A stretch of 16,177 nucleotides of DNA from Bacteroidota bacterium (GCA_021786655.1 JAJYMU010000227.1:1-16177), one strand, 5' to 3'. Numbered from the stretch's first letter, positions 6,809 through 14,016 are shown. Numbers and translations: made by a program. The notes: a model not told the origin generated them from the letters alone.

Positions 6809-7627
6809 ATGAAAGAGTTAACGTTAAGAATAGATAACGATAGGCAACTATCGAAACCGATCGAAATAAAATCACGGTTCGATCAAAAACAAAAAGATAA
6901 AATTGCGTCGGCAACAAAGCAGTTTGAAAGTTTGCTCACGTCGATGATGTTGAAAAGTATGAATAAAACGACGAACGGAATATTCGGCAGTGAGGAAGGT
7001 TACGGCAACGACATGTTCGATTCAATCTTTGAACAGAAAATCGCTTCCGAAATCTCCGAGACGCACAGTCTTGGCATTGCGGAACTTCTTTACCGGAAAA
7101 TTACCGGCGAAGAAATGAGTCCGGAAATACGCAACAAAATTTCGGAACGAATGAATTCCATGAAGATGTACAACACGGGAGCGCCGGCGGATTCCACGAA
7201 GGTGTCGCCAAGCAAAACAGCAATTGATAGATTAAACATGTATGAAAAGCACATTGACGATGCAGCCGATCAATTTGGGGTTGACAAAAATATTATCAAA
7301 TCCATTATTCTAACCGAATCAGCTGCAAATAAAAACGCCGTTTCAAGCGCCAATGCCAAAGGTTTAATGCAGTTAATGGATTCAACCTCGACAGATATGG
7401 GTGTAAACGACGTATTTAATCCGCGAGAAAACATTTTCGGCGGGACTAAATATTTTGCCCACATGCTTCGACAATATAGTGGCGATATCAAGCTCGCGTT
7501 GGCTGCGTATAATGCCGGGCCACAAAATGTCGATAAATTCAATGGTATTCCGCCCTTTGATGAGACTAAAAATTACATCAATAAGGTTCTCACTTATTTC
7601 GATCATTTTAAAGAGAGCGAACAATGA
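6809..7627 (+). CDS. flgJ: FlgJ-type rod-binding protein fused to an SLT lytic transglycosylase
   Basis: Rod cap and cell-wall opening enzyme, 272 residues. Residues about 30-100 are the FlgJ rod-binding domain: A-T-K-Q-F-E-S-L-L-T-S-M-M-L-K-S-M, then a Gly-rich loop and D-x-F-D-S-I-F-E-Q-K-I-A-type helix ending S-L-G-I-A-E-L-L. Residues about 138-262 are an SLT (GH23-like) domain: I-I-L-T-E-S with E170 as the likely catalytic acid, then A-K-G-L-M-Q-L-M (183-190), N-P-x-x-N-I-x-x-G-T-K-Y-F (204-216) and A-Y-N-A-G-P (233-238). In gammaproteobacterial FlgJ the second domain is instead a GH73 glucosaminidase, so this is a different enzyme attached to the same scaffold. No signal peptide, consistent with export by the flagellar type III system. 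Its end overlaps flgN by ATGA. Confidence 0.9.
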   Translation: MKELTLRIDNDRQLSKPIEIKSRFDQKQKDKIASATKQFESLLTSMMLKSMNKTTNGIFGSEEGYGNDMFDSIFEQKIASEISETHSLGIAELLYRKITGEEMSPEIRNKISERMNSMKMYNTGAPADSTKVSPSKTAIDRLNMYEKHIDDAADQFGVDKNIIKSIILTESAANKNAVSSANAKGLMQLMDSTSTDMGVNDVFNPRENIFGGTKYFAHMLRQYSGDIKLALAAYNAGPQNVDKFNGIPPFDETKNYINKVLTYFDHFKESEQ

Positions 7628-8076
7628 GTACACGACATTTAATTAATTCAATGAGGGCTCAAGCTGAAAATCTTGATCAGCTCATCCAGACTCTTGAAGA
7701 TCAGAAACTGGCTATAACCAAGAACGATTATACGGCGTTGGAACAGACAATTAGCAGCGAACAAATACTGCTGCGAAAATTGGAAGACGAGGAAAACAAT
7801 CGCATTAAAGCCGTTAAGGAAATCGGAAAGCAGTTCAATCTAGAGCTTTCAGATTATTCATTGGAAAAAATGATTGACAAAGGGGAAAATTTTTTCGGCA
7901 AAGAAATGAATGAGTTATTGCAGCTGAGAAGCGTCTTGAAAGAAAAGGCAAATAGTGTTAAGAACAGAAATACACAGCTTAGAGGCGTAATTGAATTTTC
8001 ACGCGGTTTGATAAAAGAAACTTTGTTAATGGCTGCCGGAACAAATAAACATTTACTTGTAAACAAGAGAGTTTAA
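7624..8076 (+). CDS. flgN: FlgN-family export chaperone for FlgK and FlgL
   Basis: A 150-residue, highly charged, almost wholly helical cytosolic protein, the expected size and build of FlgN. The N-terminal helices contain L-D-Q-L-I-Q-T-L-E-D-Q-K-L-A-I-T-K-N-D, then L-E-Q-T-I-S-S-E-Q-I-L-L-R-K-L-E-D-E-E, the paired coiled-coil pattern of FlgN-like proteins in which a short loop separates two long helices. The C-terminal part, which binds substrates in FlgN, is amphipathic (V-L-K-E-K-A-N-S-V-K-N-R-N and following). The strongest argument is place: it overlaps flgJ by 4 nt and ends one base before flgK and its partner flgL, the two clients of FlgN. Sequence identity in this family is low, so the call rests on both evidence lines. 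The anti-sigma gene flgM, often found just before flgN, is absent. Confidence 0.8.
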   Translation: MSTRHLINSMRAQAENLDQLIQTLEDQKLAITKNDYTALEQTISSEQILLRKLEDEENNRIKAVKEIGKQFNLELSDYSLEKMIDKGENFFGKEMNELLQLRSVLKEKANSVKNRNTQLRGVIEFSRGLIKETLLMAAGTNKHLLVNKRV

Positions 8077-8077
8077 T

Positions 8078-9469
8078 ATGAGTATCGGCGGATTGTTTGA
8101 CATATCTGTACGGACAATGAGCACGTATCAAGAAGCCATTAATGTATCGTCCAATAATATCTCAAATGCTGGAAACCCGGATTATACACGCCAGAGAGTT
8201 CTTCTTGCTTCGGAAGCTAATCTTGATGGTAATGGTGCCGGTGTTAAAGTGCAGGACGTAATGCGCGTCCGCCAAGATGTTCTGGATACTCAAATAAGAA
8301 AATACCAATCAACATTTTCCGATGCCGACAAAAGATCGGTAGTTTTGCAGCAGATCGAGACGCTCACCGGAGAACCTTCCAGTACTGGCATATCTGCAGG
8401 CATTACGAATTTTTTCAACTCGTGGAATGAATTATCAGCCAACCCTACTTCATCACAGTTAAGATTGAATGTAGTTCAGAAAGCACAAAACCTAAGTCAA
8501 AGATTCAAACAGACTGTTAACGGTCTCACCGATATACAATATTCGGTACAACAGCAGGCAAATTCTACGGTTGATCAAATCAACGGCTACTTAAAACAGA
8601 TTCATGATTTGAATCTTCAGGTTTACGATGCTCAATCGCGGGGAGTGAAAGCAAGCGAACTAGAAGATCAAAGAGATTCTTTGATAGATCAATTAAGTCA
8701 GCTTGTTAATGTCTCTGTTCAGAAAAGTGATTCCGGTGCGGTTCAGGTAAATGTTGGCGGCTCATACGGTGCCGATCAATCCGGCTACAATCAGTTCCAA
8801 CTGGCAAATATAAACGGTCAACTTCGCCTTGTATCTGTTCACGATACAAACTCCGTTGCTGTTGTTAATTCAGGTCAGTTCAATGCTCTCTCAGATCTTT
8901 ATTCGAACAAGATTCCTGGTTACCTGAGCAATTTGGAAAATCTTGAAAATACTTTTGTTTCCAAAGTGAATGAACTTCACACGCAAGGATTCACGCTATC
9001 AACAACCGGAGCTTCGACAAATGGAATTCCGTTCTTTGGAGAAGTCGGTCCTTCCGGCGTTGTTAATGCGGTTGTTGACGGTGAACTGAAAATTAATTCT
9101 TCCATCCTTGCAGATCCCGGAAACATAGCGGCTTCGGATGTACAAGGTGCTGACGGCAACAGTAATGTTTCCAACAAGATTGCCAACTTGGTGAACACAA
9201 AATTTCCCGAACTGAACAACCTTTCTTTCGGCGACGGTTATTCTTCGATACTGAACAGTATTGGACTGGATAAAAATCAGAGCGATAATGAAGTGCAATC
9301 CGACAATACGATTATGTTGAATCTTAAAACGCAAAAACAATCTTATTCAGGCGTATCCATTGACGAAGAGATGACGAACATTATGAAATACCAAAGGTCT
9401 TACGACGCCGCGGCAAAAATGATTAAAATAGCTGACGATATGATCCAAACATTATTAAACATGTTTTAA
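8078..9469 (+). CDS. flgK: Flagellar hook-filament junction protein FlgK (HAP1)
   Basis: First hook-associated protein, 463 residues, shorter than the 547 of Salmonella, with the deficit probably in the surface-exposed middle domains. The N-terminus has the axial-protein signature: Y-Q-E-A-I-N-V-S-S-N-N-I-S-N-A-G-N-P-D-Y-T-R-Q, followed by R-V-L-L. A FlgK-typical block follows: G-I-S-A-G-I-T-N-F-F-N-S-W-N-E-L-S-A-N-P. Next are long helices with Q-I-N-G-Y-L-K-Q-I-H-D-L-N and L-E-D-Q-R-D-S-L-I-D-Q-L. The C-terminus is S-G-V-S-I-D-E-E-M-T-N-I-M-K-Y-Q-R-S-Y-D followed by a D-D-M-I-Q-T-L-L-N-M-F end, the standard FlgK closing helix. It starts one base after flgN and is 12 nt before flgL. Confidence 0.94.
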   Translation: MSIGGLFDISVRTMSTYQEAINVSSNNISNAGNPDYTRQRVLLASEANLDGNGAGVKVQDVMRVRQDVLDTQIRKYQSTFSDADKRSVVLQQIETLTGEPSSTGISAGITNFFNSWNELSANPTSSQLRLNVVQKAQNLSQRFKQTVNGLTDIQYSVQQQANSTVDQINGYLKQIHDLNLQVYDAQSRGVKASELEDQRDSLIDQLSQLVNVSVQKSDSGAVQVNVGGSYGADQSGYNQFQLANINGQLRLVSVHDTNSVAVVNSGQFNALSDLYSNKIPGYLSNLENLENTFVSKVNELHTQGFTLSTTGASTNGIPFFGEVGPSGVVNAVVDGELKINSSILADPGNIAASDVQGADGNSNVSNKIANLVNTKFPELNNLSFGDGYSSILNSIGLDKNQSDNEVQSDNTIMLNLKTQKQSYSGVSIDEEMTNIMKYQRSYDAAAKMIKIADDMIQTLLNMF

Positions 9470-9481
9470 CGGAGTAGCATC

Positions 9482-10360
9482 ATGAGAGTTACCGAAGGAA
9501 TGATGACCGATCAATATCTCTACAACCACGATAAAGTTGCGCAGAAGGAAGTTCAAATACAATCTCAGCTTGCTGCAAACACCAAGATTTTGAATGTCTC
9601 GGACGATGTTTCCGGCGCACTGGACGCTATCAGGTTGAATTCACAGAACAACAAGACTTTGTCATATGTAAAAAACGCCGACAGCGCAACCAGCTTCATG
9701 CAGTCGTCGTTAAATTCTCTTGATCAAGTGACTACACAACTTCAAAACATAATTAGTTCATCGAACAGCGCGGTGAATGCTTTGAATAGTTCGAATTACG
9801 GTTCGATTGCTCAATCTATAAAAGATTCGTTGGCGGCAATTGTTAACAACGTTAATACAAAACAGAACGGAATGTATTTGTTCGGAGGAACCAACTATTC
9901 CGGTGATCCGGTTTCGATAGACGTAAACGGAAAAGCTGTTGTTTCTGCAACTGATCATTCCGGAGAAGTTAAGCTGAGACTTTCTGATAACGTTACCGAA
10001 ACAATTAACATCCCCAGTACAAAAATATCCGGTACGGGAATTTTTACTGCGGTTAACAACATAATTGATTCGCTCGTCGGCGGTAACGCTCCTACTCAAA
10101 CACAATTGAACGATCTAAGTACTGCGTACAATGCGTTGCTAAATGTGCAATCGGAAAACGGTGCAAAAATAAACCGGTTTCAGAGCATTCATGATTTGCT
10201 GCAGAATCAATCGGATAACTATCAAGCAATGCTGACAAAGGTACAAGGTATCGATACCGCAAAGCTTGTGGTTGATCTTCAGCAGCAAGATTATTTGCTT
10301 CAAGTGTCTAATAAACTATTGGCAAACGTTTTACCAAAATCTCTGATTAATTATTTATGA
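9482..10360 (+). CDS. flgL: Flagellar hook-filament junction protein FlgL (HAP3)
   Basis: Second hook-associated protein linking hook and filament, a flagellin relative of 292 residues. The N-terminal helix opens M-R-V-T-E-G-M-M-T-D-Q-Y-L-Y-N and continues with L-N-V-S-D-D-V-S-G-A-L-D-A, which corresponds to the P-S-D-D-P motif region of FlgL and flagellins, though the Pro residues are replaced. Further along are L-D-Q-V-T-T-Q-L-Q-N-I and the G-M-Y-L-F-G-G-T-N-Y-S-G block, a strong FlgL mark. The C-terminal helix is rich in Asn, Gln and Leu. ATG 9482 has GGAG at 9471-9474 upstream. The end overlaps the first motA by ATGA, joining filament-junction and stator genes in one unit. A flagellin is excluded by the FlgL-type G-G-T-N block and by the flgK neighbour. 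Confidence 0.93.
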   Translation: MRVTEGMMTDQYLYNHDKVAQKEVQIQSQLAANTKILNVSDDVSGALDAIRLNSQNNKTLSYVKNADSATSFMQSSLNSLDQVTTQLQNIISSSNSAVNALNSSNYGSIAQSIKDSLAAIVNNVNTKQNGMYLFGGTNYSGDPVSIDVNGKAVVSATDHSGEVKLRLSDNVTETINIPSTKISGTGIFTAVNNIIDSLVGGNAPTQTQLNDLSTAYNALLNVQSENGAKINRFQSIHDLLQNQSDNYQAMLTKVQGIDTAKLVVDLQQQDYLLQVSNKLLANVLPKSLINYL

Positions 10361-11136
10361 TAAAAAAGTTCGGCACAACATTCGGATTAATTATTGGTGT
10401 CTTCTCCATTTTCGGCTCCTTCATTTTTGAAGGCGGGTCGCTTCGCGCATTGTTTATCCTTTCATCTTTGATAATTGTTTTCGGAGGAACTTTTTCCGCG
10501 GTAATAATCGGCTTCGGCTTAGATAAATTTTCAAACATCTATAAATTAATTCAGCTGGCATATTTTCCGAAAACATACAACATAGAAAAACTGATTAATA
10601 CGTTTGTCGAACTTTCGATGAAGGCAAGAAGGGAAGGAATACTTTCGATAGAAAGAGACTTGAAAAAGTTCGAATATTTGTTCCCCCGGAAAATGACAAA
10701 GTTTGCTCTTGACGGAACAGACGCCGAATCATTGCAGATTCTTGCGCAGCTGGAACTTAAGGCAATGCAGGAGAGGCATTTTTCCAATATTCAGATATTT
10801 ACAAAAATGGGCGGCTACGCTCCAACGATGGGTATCATCGGAACCGTTATGGGTCTGATTATAACGCTCGCGAACGCCGGCACGGATCCCAATGTTTTAA
10901 TTCAAAGCATTGCAACTGCGTTCATCGCAACATTGTGGGGAGTATTCAGCGCAAATTTACTTTGGTTACCAATTGGTGATAGATTAAAGAGATGTCATTT
11001 AGAGGAAAAAAATATGATGGAGATTTCTTTGGAAGCGGTGCTGACATTACAGAGCGGGGAAATCCCGTCAATCATGAAAGCAAGATTGGTAGGAATGTTG
11101 CCGCAAAGAGACCAGCAAGGCAGATTGGCAGCCTAA
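10357..11136 (+). CDS. motA: Flagellar stator protein MotA (first pair)
   Basis: Ion-channel subunit of the stator in the inner membrane, 259 residues, the size of the PomA/Bacillus MotA type. Four membrane segments are visible, at about 5-24, 31-52, 150-172 and 184-206. The cytoplasmic loop has A-R-R-E-G-I-L-S-I-E (90-99), the patch that contacts the rotor. The channel motifs are Y-A-P-T-M-G-I-I-G-T-V-M-G-L (Pro156) and A-N-L-L-W-L-P-I (Pro205), corresponding to the two conserved prolines of MotA. The C-terminal cytoplasmic tail S-L-E-A-V-L-T-L-Q-S-G-E-I-P-S-I-M retains the family pattern up to about residue 249. That tail is encoded in DNA which also encodes the MotB N-terminus in another frame. 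The start overlaps flgL by ATGA. The coupling ion cannot be read safely from the sequence. Confidence 0.93.
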   Translation: MIKKFGTTFGLIIGVFSIFGSFIFEGGSLRALFILSSLIIVFGGTFSAVIIGFGLDKFSNIYKLIQLAYFPKTYNIEKLINTFVELSMKARREGILSIERDLKKFEYLFPRKMTKFALDGTDAESLQILAQLELKAMQERHFSNIQIFTKMGGYAPTMGIIGTVMGLIITLANAGTDPNVLIQSIATAFIATLWGVFSANLLWLPIGDRLKRCHLEEKNMMEISLEAVLTLQSGEIPSIMKARLVGMLPQRDQQGRLAA

Positions 11137-11801
11137 GCTCCGAAGAAAATCTTTTCCCGGAAAAAAACGATGAGGACAGATACCTTATTACATATTCTGA
11201 TCTCATTACTTTGCTATTGGGTTTTTTTATTATCCTTTATGCAATCTCGAAAATTGACGCAGCTAAATACAAAAATGTTGCGCACGCTTTGGGAAACTAT
11301 TTTGGAAACGAAGCGGTAATAAATCCGGCGCCGGAAATGAAAACCTCTGCCATCGGACCAAAAGAAACGCTTGGCACTCAGCTTAACCGGTTGATTAAAG
11401 AATACAATTACTCAAATACGATTCAGCTTGAAGAAAACGAAAAGGGTATAACAATTCATATTTTAGATGAAGTGCTTTTTGCGCCTGCTCAAGCCGGCTT
11501 AAATGAAAATTCAAAAATTGTTCTCAATAGACTGGCGGAAGTTATTAAAGATCTTCCGAATGATATTCGCATTGAAGGTCATACTGATAATGTGCCGATT
11601 AACACGGCGCGGTATCCTTCAAACTGGCATTTATCGGTGGATCGCGCGCTGAGTACCGCTTACTATTTGATAAAAGAAGACGGACTTGATCCTGATAAAG
11701 TTTCGATACTCGGTTATGCGGAGTACCGCCCGATTGCGCCGAATGATACGCCTGAAAACAGGGCAAAAAATAGAAGAGTAGATTTAGTAATTCTTAAGTG
11801 A
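10992..11801 (+). CDS. motB: Flagellar stator protein MotB (first pair), long overlap with motA
   Basis: Peptidoglycan-anchored stator subunit, 269 residues. The single membrane helix (about 65-87) reads T-Y-S-D-L-I-T-L-L-L-G-F-F-I-I-L-Y-A, with D70 the presumed ion-binding Asp. A linker (90-155) leads to the OmpA-like domain with R-I-E-G-H-T-D-N (193-200) and N-R-A-K-N-R-R-V-D-L-V-I (256-267). About 64 residues precede the helix, more than in most MotB proteins. The only ATG, GTG or TTG in frame before the helix is ATG 10992, which lies 145 nt inside motA; the ribosome binding site there is weak. An ATT at 11124 would give a normal-length N-terminus and is the main alternative start. FliW follows 6 nt after the stop. 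Identity is certain; the start is not. Confidence 0.9.
   Translation: MSFRGKKYDGDFFGSGADITERGNPVNHESKIGRNVAAKRPARQIGSLSSEENLFPEKNDEDRYLITYSDLITLLLGFFIILYAISKIDAAKYKNVAHALGNYFGNEAVINPAPEMKTSAIGPKETLGTQLNRLIKEYNYSNTIQLEENEKGITIHILDEVLFAPAQAGLNENSKIVLNRLAEVIKDLPNDIRIEGHTDNVPINTARYPSNWHLSVDRALSTAYYLIKEDGLDPDKVSILGYAEYRPIAPNDTPENRAKNRRVDLVILK
11007..11013 (+). other. Possible -1 slippery heptamer in the motA/motB overlap
   Basis: A AAA AAT, phased exactly as X XXY YYZ in the motA reading frame (codons 217-219), sits 15 nt into the motA/motB overlap, and motB is in the -1 frame relative to motA. Ribosomes slipping here would join MotA residues 1 to about 219 to MotB from about residue 8. Seen: the heptamer, its phase and the frame relation. 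Inferred: any frameshifting. No stimulatory stem or upstream Shine-Dalgarno-like element was demonstrated. Confidence 0.3.
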
Positions 11802-11807
11802 GTTGAT

Positions 11808-12188
11808 ATGAAACTAAAAACATATAGGTTCGGGGAGATTGAATTTCCCGAAGATAAAATAATCACGTTTGAAAAAGGTCTCTTCGGTTTTGAAGAGCTT
11901 AAGAAATATTTGTTTATCAAACCGGACGACAGTCTTTTCTATTGGCTTAACTCGATTGACAATCCGGACATTGCTTTCCCGATGTTCGGTATGCGGGTAA
12001 TTGACGAACGCTACCCGCAAGAAGAAAACTTTGAAGCTTTCGGGATAGTTGTTCTCAATGCAGATCCGAAGAAAATCACTGTCAATCTAAAAGCTCCCGT
12101 TTACATCAACCAAGAGGATAAAAATGGAGTTCAAAAAATTCTTGATTCAGACAAATATCAAATAGACTATAACTTATTTACAGAATAA
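11808..12188 (+). CDS. fliW: Flagellar assembly factor FliW
   Basis: Cytosolic antagonist of CsrA and chaperone-like binder of flagellin, 126 residues, slightly shorter than the usual 145. The family features are visible: K-T-Y-R-F-G-E-I-E-F-P-E-D-K-I-I-T-F near the N-terminus, then the hallmark G-L-F-G-F-E-E-L-K-K-Y. Others are F-Y-W-L-N-S-I-D-N-P-D-I-A-F-P near 45-60, and V-L-N-A-D-P-K-K-I-T-V-N-L-K-A-P-V-Y-I-N in the C-terminal half. In Bacillus, FliW bound to flagellin is released when flagellin is exported late, or freed to bind CsrA and relieve repression of flagellin translation. Pairing with csrA 4 nt downstream is the conserved arrangement for this partner switch, and its position after hook-junction and stator genes fits late-stage control. 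Flagellin itself is not in the window. Confidence 0.95.
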   Translation: MKLKTYRFGEIEFPEDKIITFEKGLFGFEELKKYLFIKPDDSLFYWLNSIDNPDIAFPMFGMRVIDERYPQEENFEAFGIVVLNADPKKITVNLKAPVYINQEDKNGVQKILDSDKYQIDYNLFTE

Positions 12189-12192
12189 TACT

Positions 12193-12426
12193 ATGCTAGT
12201 TCTAACGAGAAAAATAAACGAAGAAATCAAACTGGGTACGGAAATTACTGTAAAGATTATTTCCATTTCCGAAAACCAGGTTAAGATCGGAATTGAAGCG
12301 GCAAAGAGCATCCAAATTTTGCGCGGAGAGATTTACGAAAAGGTAAAGGCAAACACCATCCAGGCTTCGCAATCAAAATTTCAGCCGCCGGTCGATTTAA
12401 TAAAGTATAAAATCAAAAAAGTATAA
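12193..12426 (+). CDS. csrA: Carbon storage regulator / translational repressor CsrA
   Basis: RNA-binding dimer, 77 residues, longer than the 61 of E. coli and like FliW-controlled Bacillus CsrA (74), which has a C-terminal extension. The N-terminal strand M-L-V-L-T-R-K carries the RNA-contacting L4, T5 and R6. The core G-T-E-I-T-V-K-I-I and V-K-I-G-I-E-A-A-K leads to I-L-R-G-E-I-Y-E-K-V-K with R44 conserved. Two changes stand out: Ala37 where most CsrA proteins have Pro (the A-P-K loop), and Leu43 where His is usual. The tail (55-77) is basic and is the place where FliW is expected to act. It lies 4 nt from fliW and 4 nt before the receiver-HPt gene. Its expected target is the flagellin mRNA leader, outside the window. 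Confidence 0.95.
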   Translation: MLVLTRKINEEIKLGTEITVKIISISENQVKIGIEAAKSIQILRGEIYEKVKANTIQASQSKFQPPVDLIKYKIKKV

Positions 12427-12430
12427 AGTT

Positions 12431-13165
12431 ATGAATATTGAAAACGACAAGGTGAAGATACTTGTAATCGACGATTCGGATGTGATTCGAAATTCCTTAA
12501 AGAAGTTTCTCTCCGACTACAATATTGACGTGTTTACTTGCAACGATGGGTTGGAAGGTTTGCAGAAAGCTGTTGAGTACAAACCGCAGTTGATCATCTT
12601 GGACTTAATGATGCCGAACCTTGACGGAATAAAAATGCTGCGCGTATTAAAAATTCTTGAAAATGTTAAACAGATTCCGGTGATAGTAATTAGCGGGCAT
12701 ACCAACAAAGACAATGTAGTAGCGGCAATGGAAGCTGGCGCAGAAAAAATTGTATCCAAACCGCTGTCAAAAGAATCGATGATTAAAGCGATTGACGATG
12801 TACTCGGTAAAACTTTTCTTGTGAGCACGAAAAAAATTATGTCTTTCTCGGCTACGGAGAAAGAACAATTTTTGAGAGAGGTAAAAAGATTTTTTATTAG
12901 TTCACTCGTTACAAAAAAAGAATCCATAAGACAGTCATTAAACCATCGCAATAAGGAATTACTGAAACTGGTTATTCATGAACTGAAAGGTTCCGGCGGA
13001 ACAGCCGGCTTTACCAACATTACCGATCAGTGTGTGGAGCTGGAAACTGTAATTGATGACCCGGCTAAAACATGGGGAGATATAAACTCTAAATGTGAAG
13101 CGCTGCTTCAAAGCTTATCGCAAATTGAATCTCTGCACGTAACCAGGACAACACTATGTTCGTAA
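12431..13165 (+). CDS. Receiver domain fused to HPt phosphotransfer domain
   Basis: Cytosolic phosphorelay protein of 244 residues. The receiver (about 8-125) has the acidic pair D14-D15, phospho-acceptor D58 in I-I-L-D-L-M-M-P-N-L-D-G, S88 as the switch residue and K110 in the S-K-P-L turn, so it should be functional. After a linker (126-150), a helical HPt domain (about 151-235) carries V-I-H-E-L-K-G-S-G-G (181-190), the classical HPt motif, with H183 as the phospho-acceptor. The protein can thus accept phosphate on Asp and on His and could shuttle between a kinase and a final receiver. No kinase or DNA-binding domain is present. The gene lies between csrA and the second motA, overlapping the latter by 10 nt. 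Partner candidates are the receivers encoded at 14788-15838. Confidence 0.88.
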   Translation: MNIENDKVKILVIDDSDVIRNSLKKFLSDYNIDVFTCNDGLEGLQKAVEYKPQLIILDLMMPNLDGIKMLRVLKILENVKQIPVIVISGHTNKDNVVAAMEAGAEKIVSKPLSKESMIKAIDDVLGKTFLVSTKKIMSFSATEKEQFLREVKRFFISSLVTKKESIRQSLNHRNKELLKLVIHELKGSGGTAGFTNITDQCVELETVIDDPAKTWGDINSKCEALLQSLSQIESLHVTRTTLCS

Positions 13166-14016
13166 TAATCGGAATTGTAATAGTAATACTGGCTGTGATA
13201 GGCGGGTTCACATTTGCCGGCGGCAATCTCATTTTGCTGATTCAGATAGCTGAATTCATAACGATCGGCGGTGCTGCAATTGGAAGTCTGCTGATTGCAT
13301 CTCCTTTGCCGCTGCTGAAAAAAATTGCGGGCTATATACCTCAAACTTTTTCGCATAAGCCGAATACGAAAGAAGATTACATTCAGATGTTGAAAGCGTT
13401 CAGCGAACTTTTTTTAATTGCACAGCGTGAAGGGCTTCTTTCAATTGAAAAACATATTGAAAACCCGGAGAAAAGCGAGATCTTAAAAAAAGCAACAAGA
13501 TTCGCAGATGATGAATACCGAAGGAATTTTTTCTGCGATACAATGAAAGTAATGCTTGCTAGTTCGGTTCCGCCGCACGAGCTTGAATCTCTGATGGATT
13601 CTGAGATTGAAACTTTTGAAAAAGAACACAAACCTATCTCGGAAGGCCTGGTCAGAGTTGGAGATTCATTACCAGGTCTCGGTATTGTTGCCGCGGTTCT
13701 GGGCATTATTGTAACGATGGCGTCTATCAGCGAAGGCGCCGAAACAGTAGGTCATCATGTAGCCGCAGCATTGGTCGGAACTTTTCTTGGTGTTCTTCTT
13801 TCGTACGGATTTGTAAATCCTATTGCGGCAAATATTGGACTCATAGTTGAAGAAGAGGTTCAAGATTTGCAAATTATTAAATCTTATATACTTGCTTACT
13901 CAAAAGGCAACCCGCCGTTTGTTGCAGCAGAAATTGCGCGCAGAACAATTTTTTCAGACGAGAGACCGACTTTCCAAGAACTTGAAGCCGCTTTGAGAAA
14001 TAAAAAAGAGAAATAA
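13156..14016 (+). CDS. motA: Flagellar stator protein MotA (second pair, E. coli type)
   Basis: Stator channel subunit, 286 residues, close to E. coli MotA (295) and unlike the 259-residue first copy. Membrane segments are at about 4-23, 29-50, 171-191 and 202-222. The channel motif D-S-L-P-G-L-G-I-V-A-A-V-L-G-I-I has Pro173, and the fourth segment ends G-F-V-N-P with Pro222: both fall at the same residue numbers as the essential prolines of E. coli MotA. The rotor-contact loop has A-Q-R-E-G-L-L-S-I-E-K-H (89-100). It also has a long cytoplasmic loop with D-S-E-I-E-T-F and H-H-V-A-A-A-L-V-G-T-F-L-G, typical of the proton-type group. It overlaps the receiver-HPt gene by 10 nt and its stop shares a base with the following motB start (TAATG). 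Confidence 0.93.
   Translation: MFVIIGIVIVILAVIGGFTFAGGNLILLIQIAEFITIGGAAIGSLLIASPLPLLKKIAGYIPQTFSHKPNTKEDYIQMLKAFSELFLIAQREGLLSIEKHIENPEKSEILKKATRFADDEYRRNFFCDTMKVMLASSVPPHELESLMDSEIETFEKEHKPISEGLVRVGDSLPGLGIVAAVLGIIVTMASISEGAETVGHHVAAALVGTFLGVLLSYGFVNPIAANIGLIVEEEVQDLQIIKSYILAYSKGNPPFVAAEIARRTIFSDERPTFQELEAALRNKKEK

Noticed and set aside
13156..14016. ExbB/TolQ-type proton channel rather than MotA
   Set aside because: Four segments, P173 and P222, and a following MotB with D32 and an OmpA-like domain fit MotA only.
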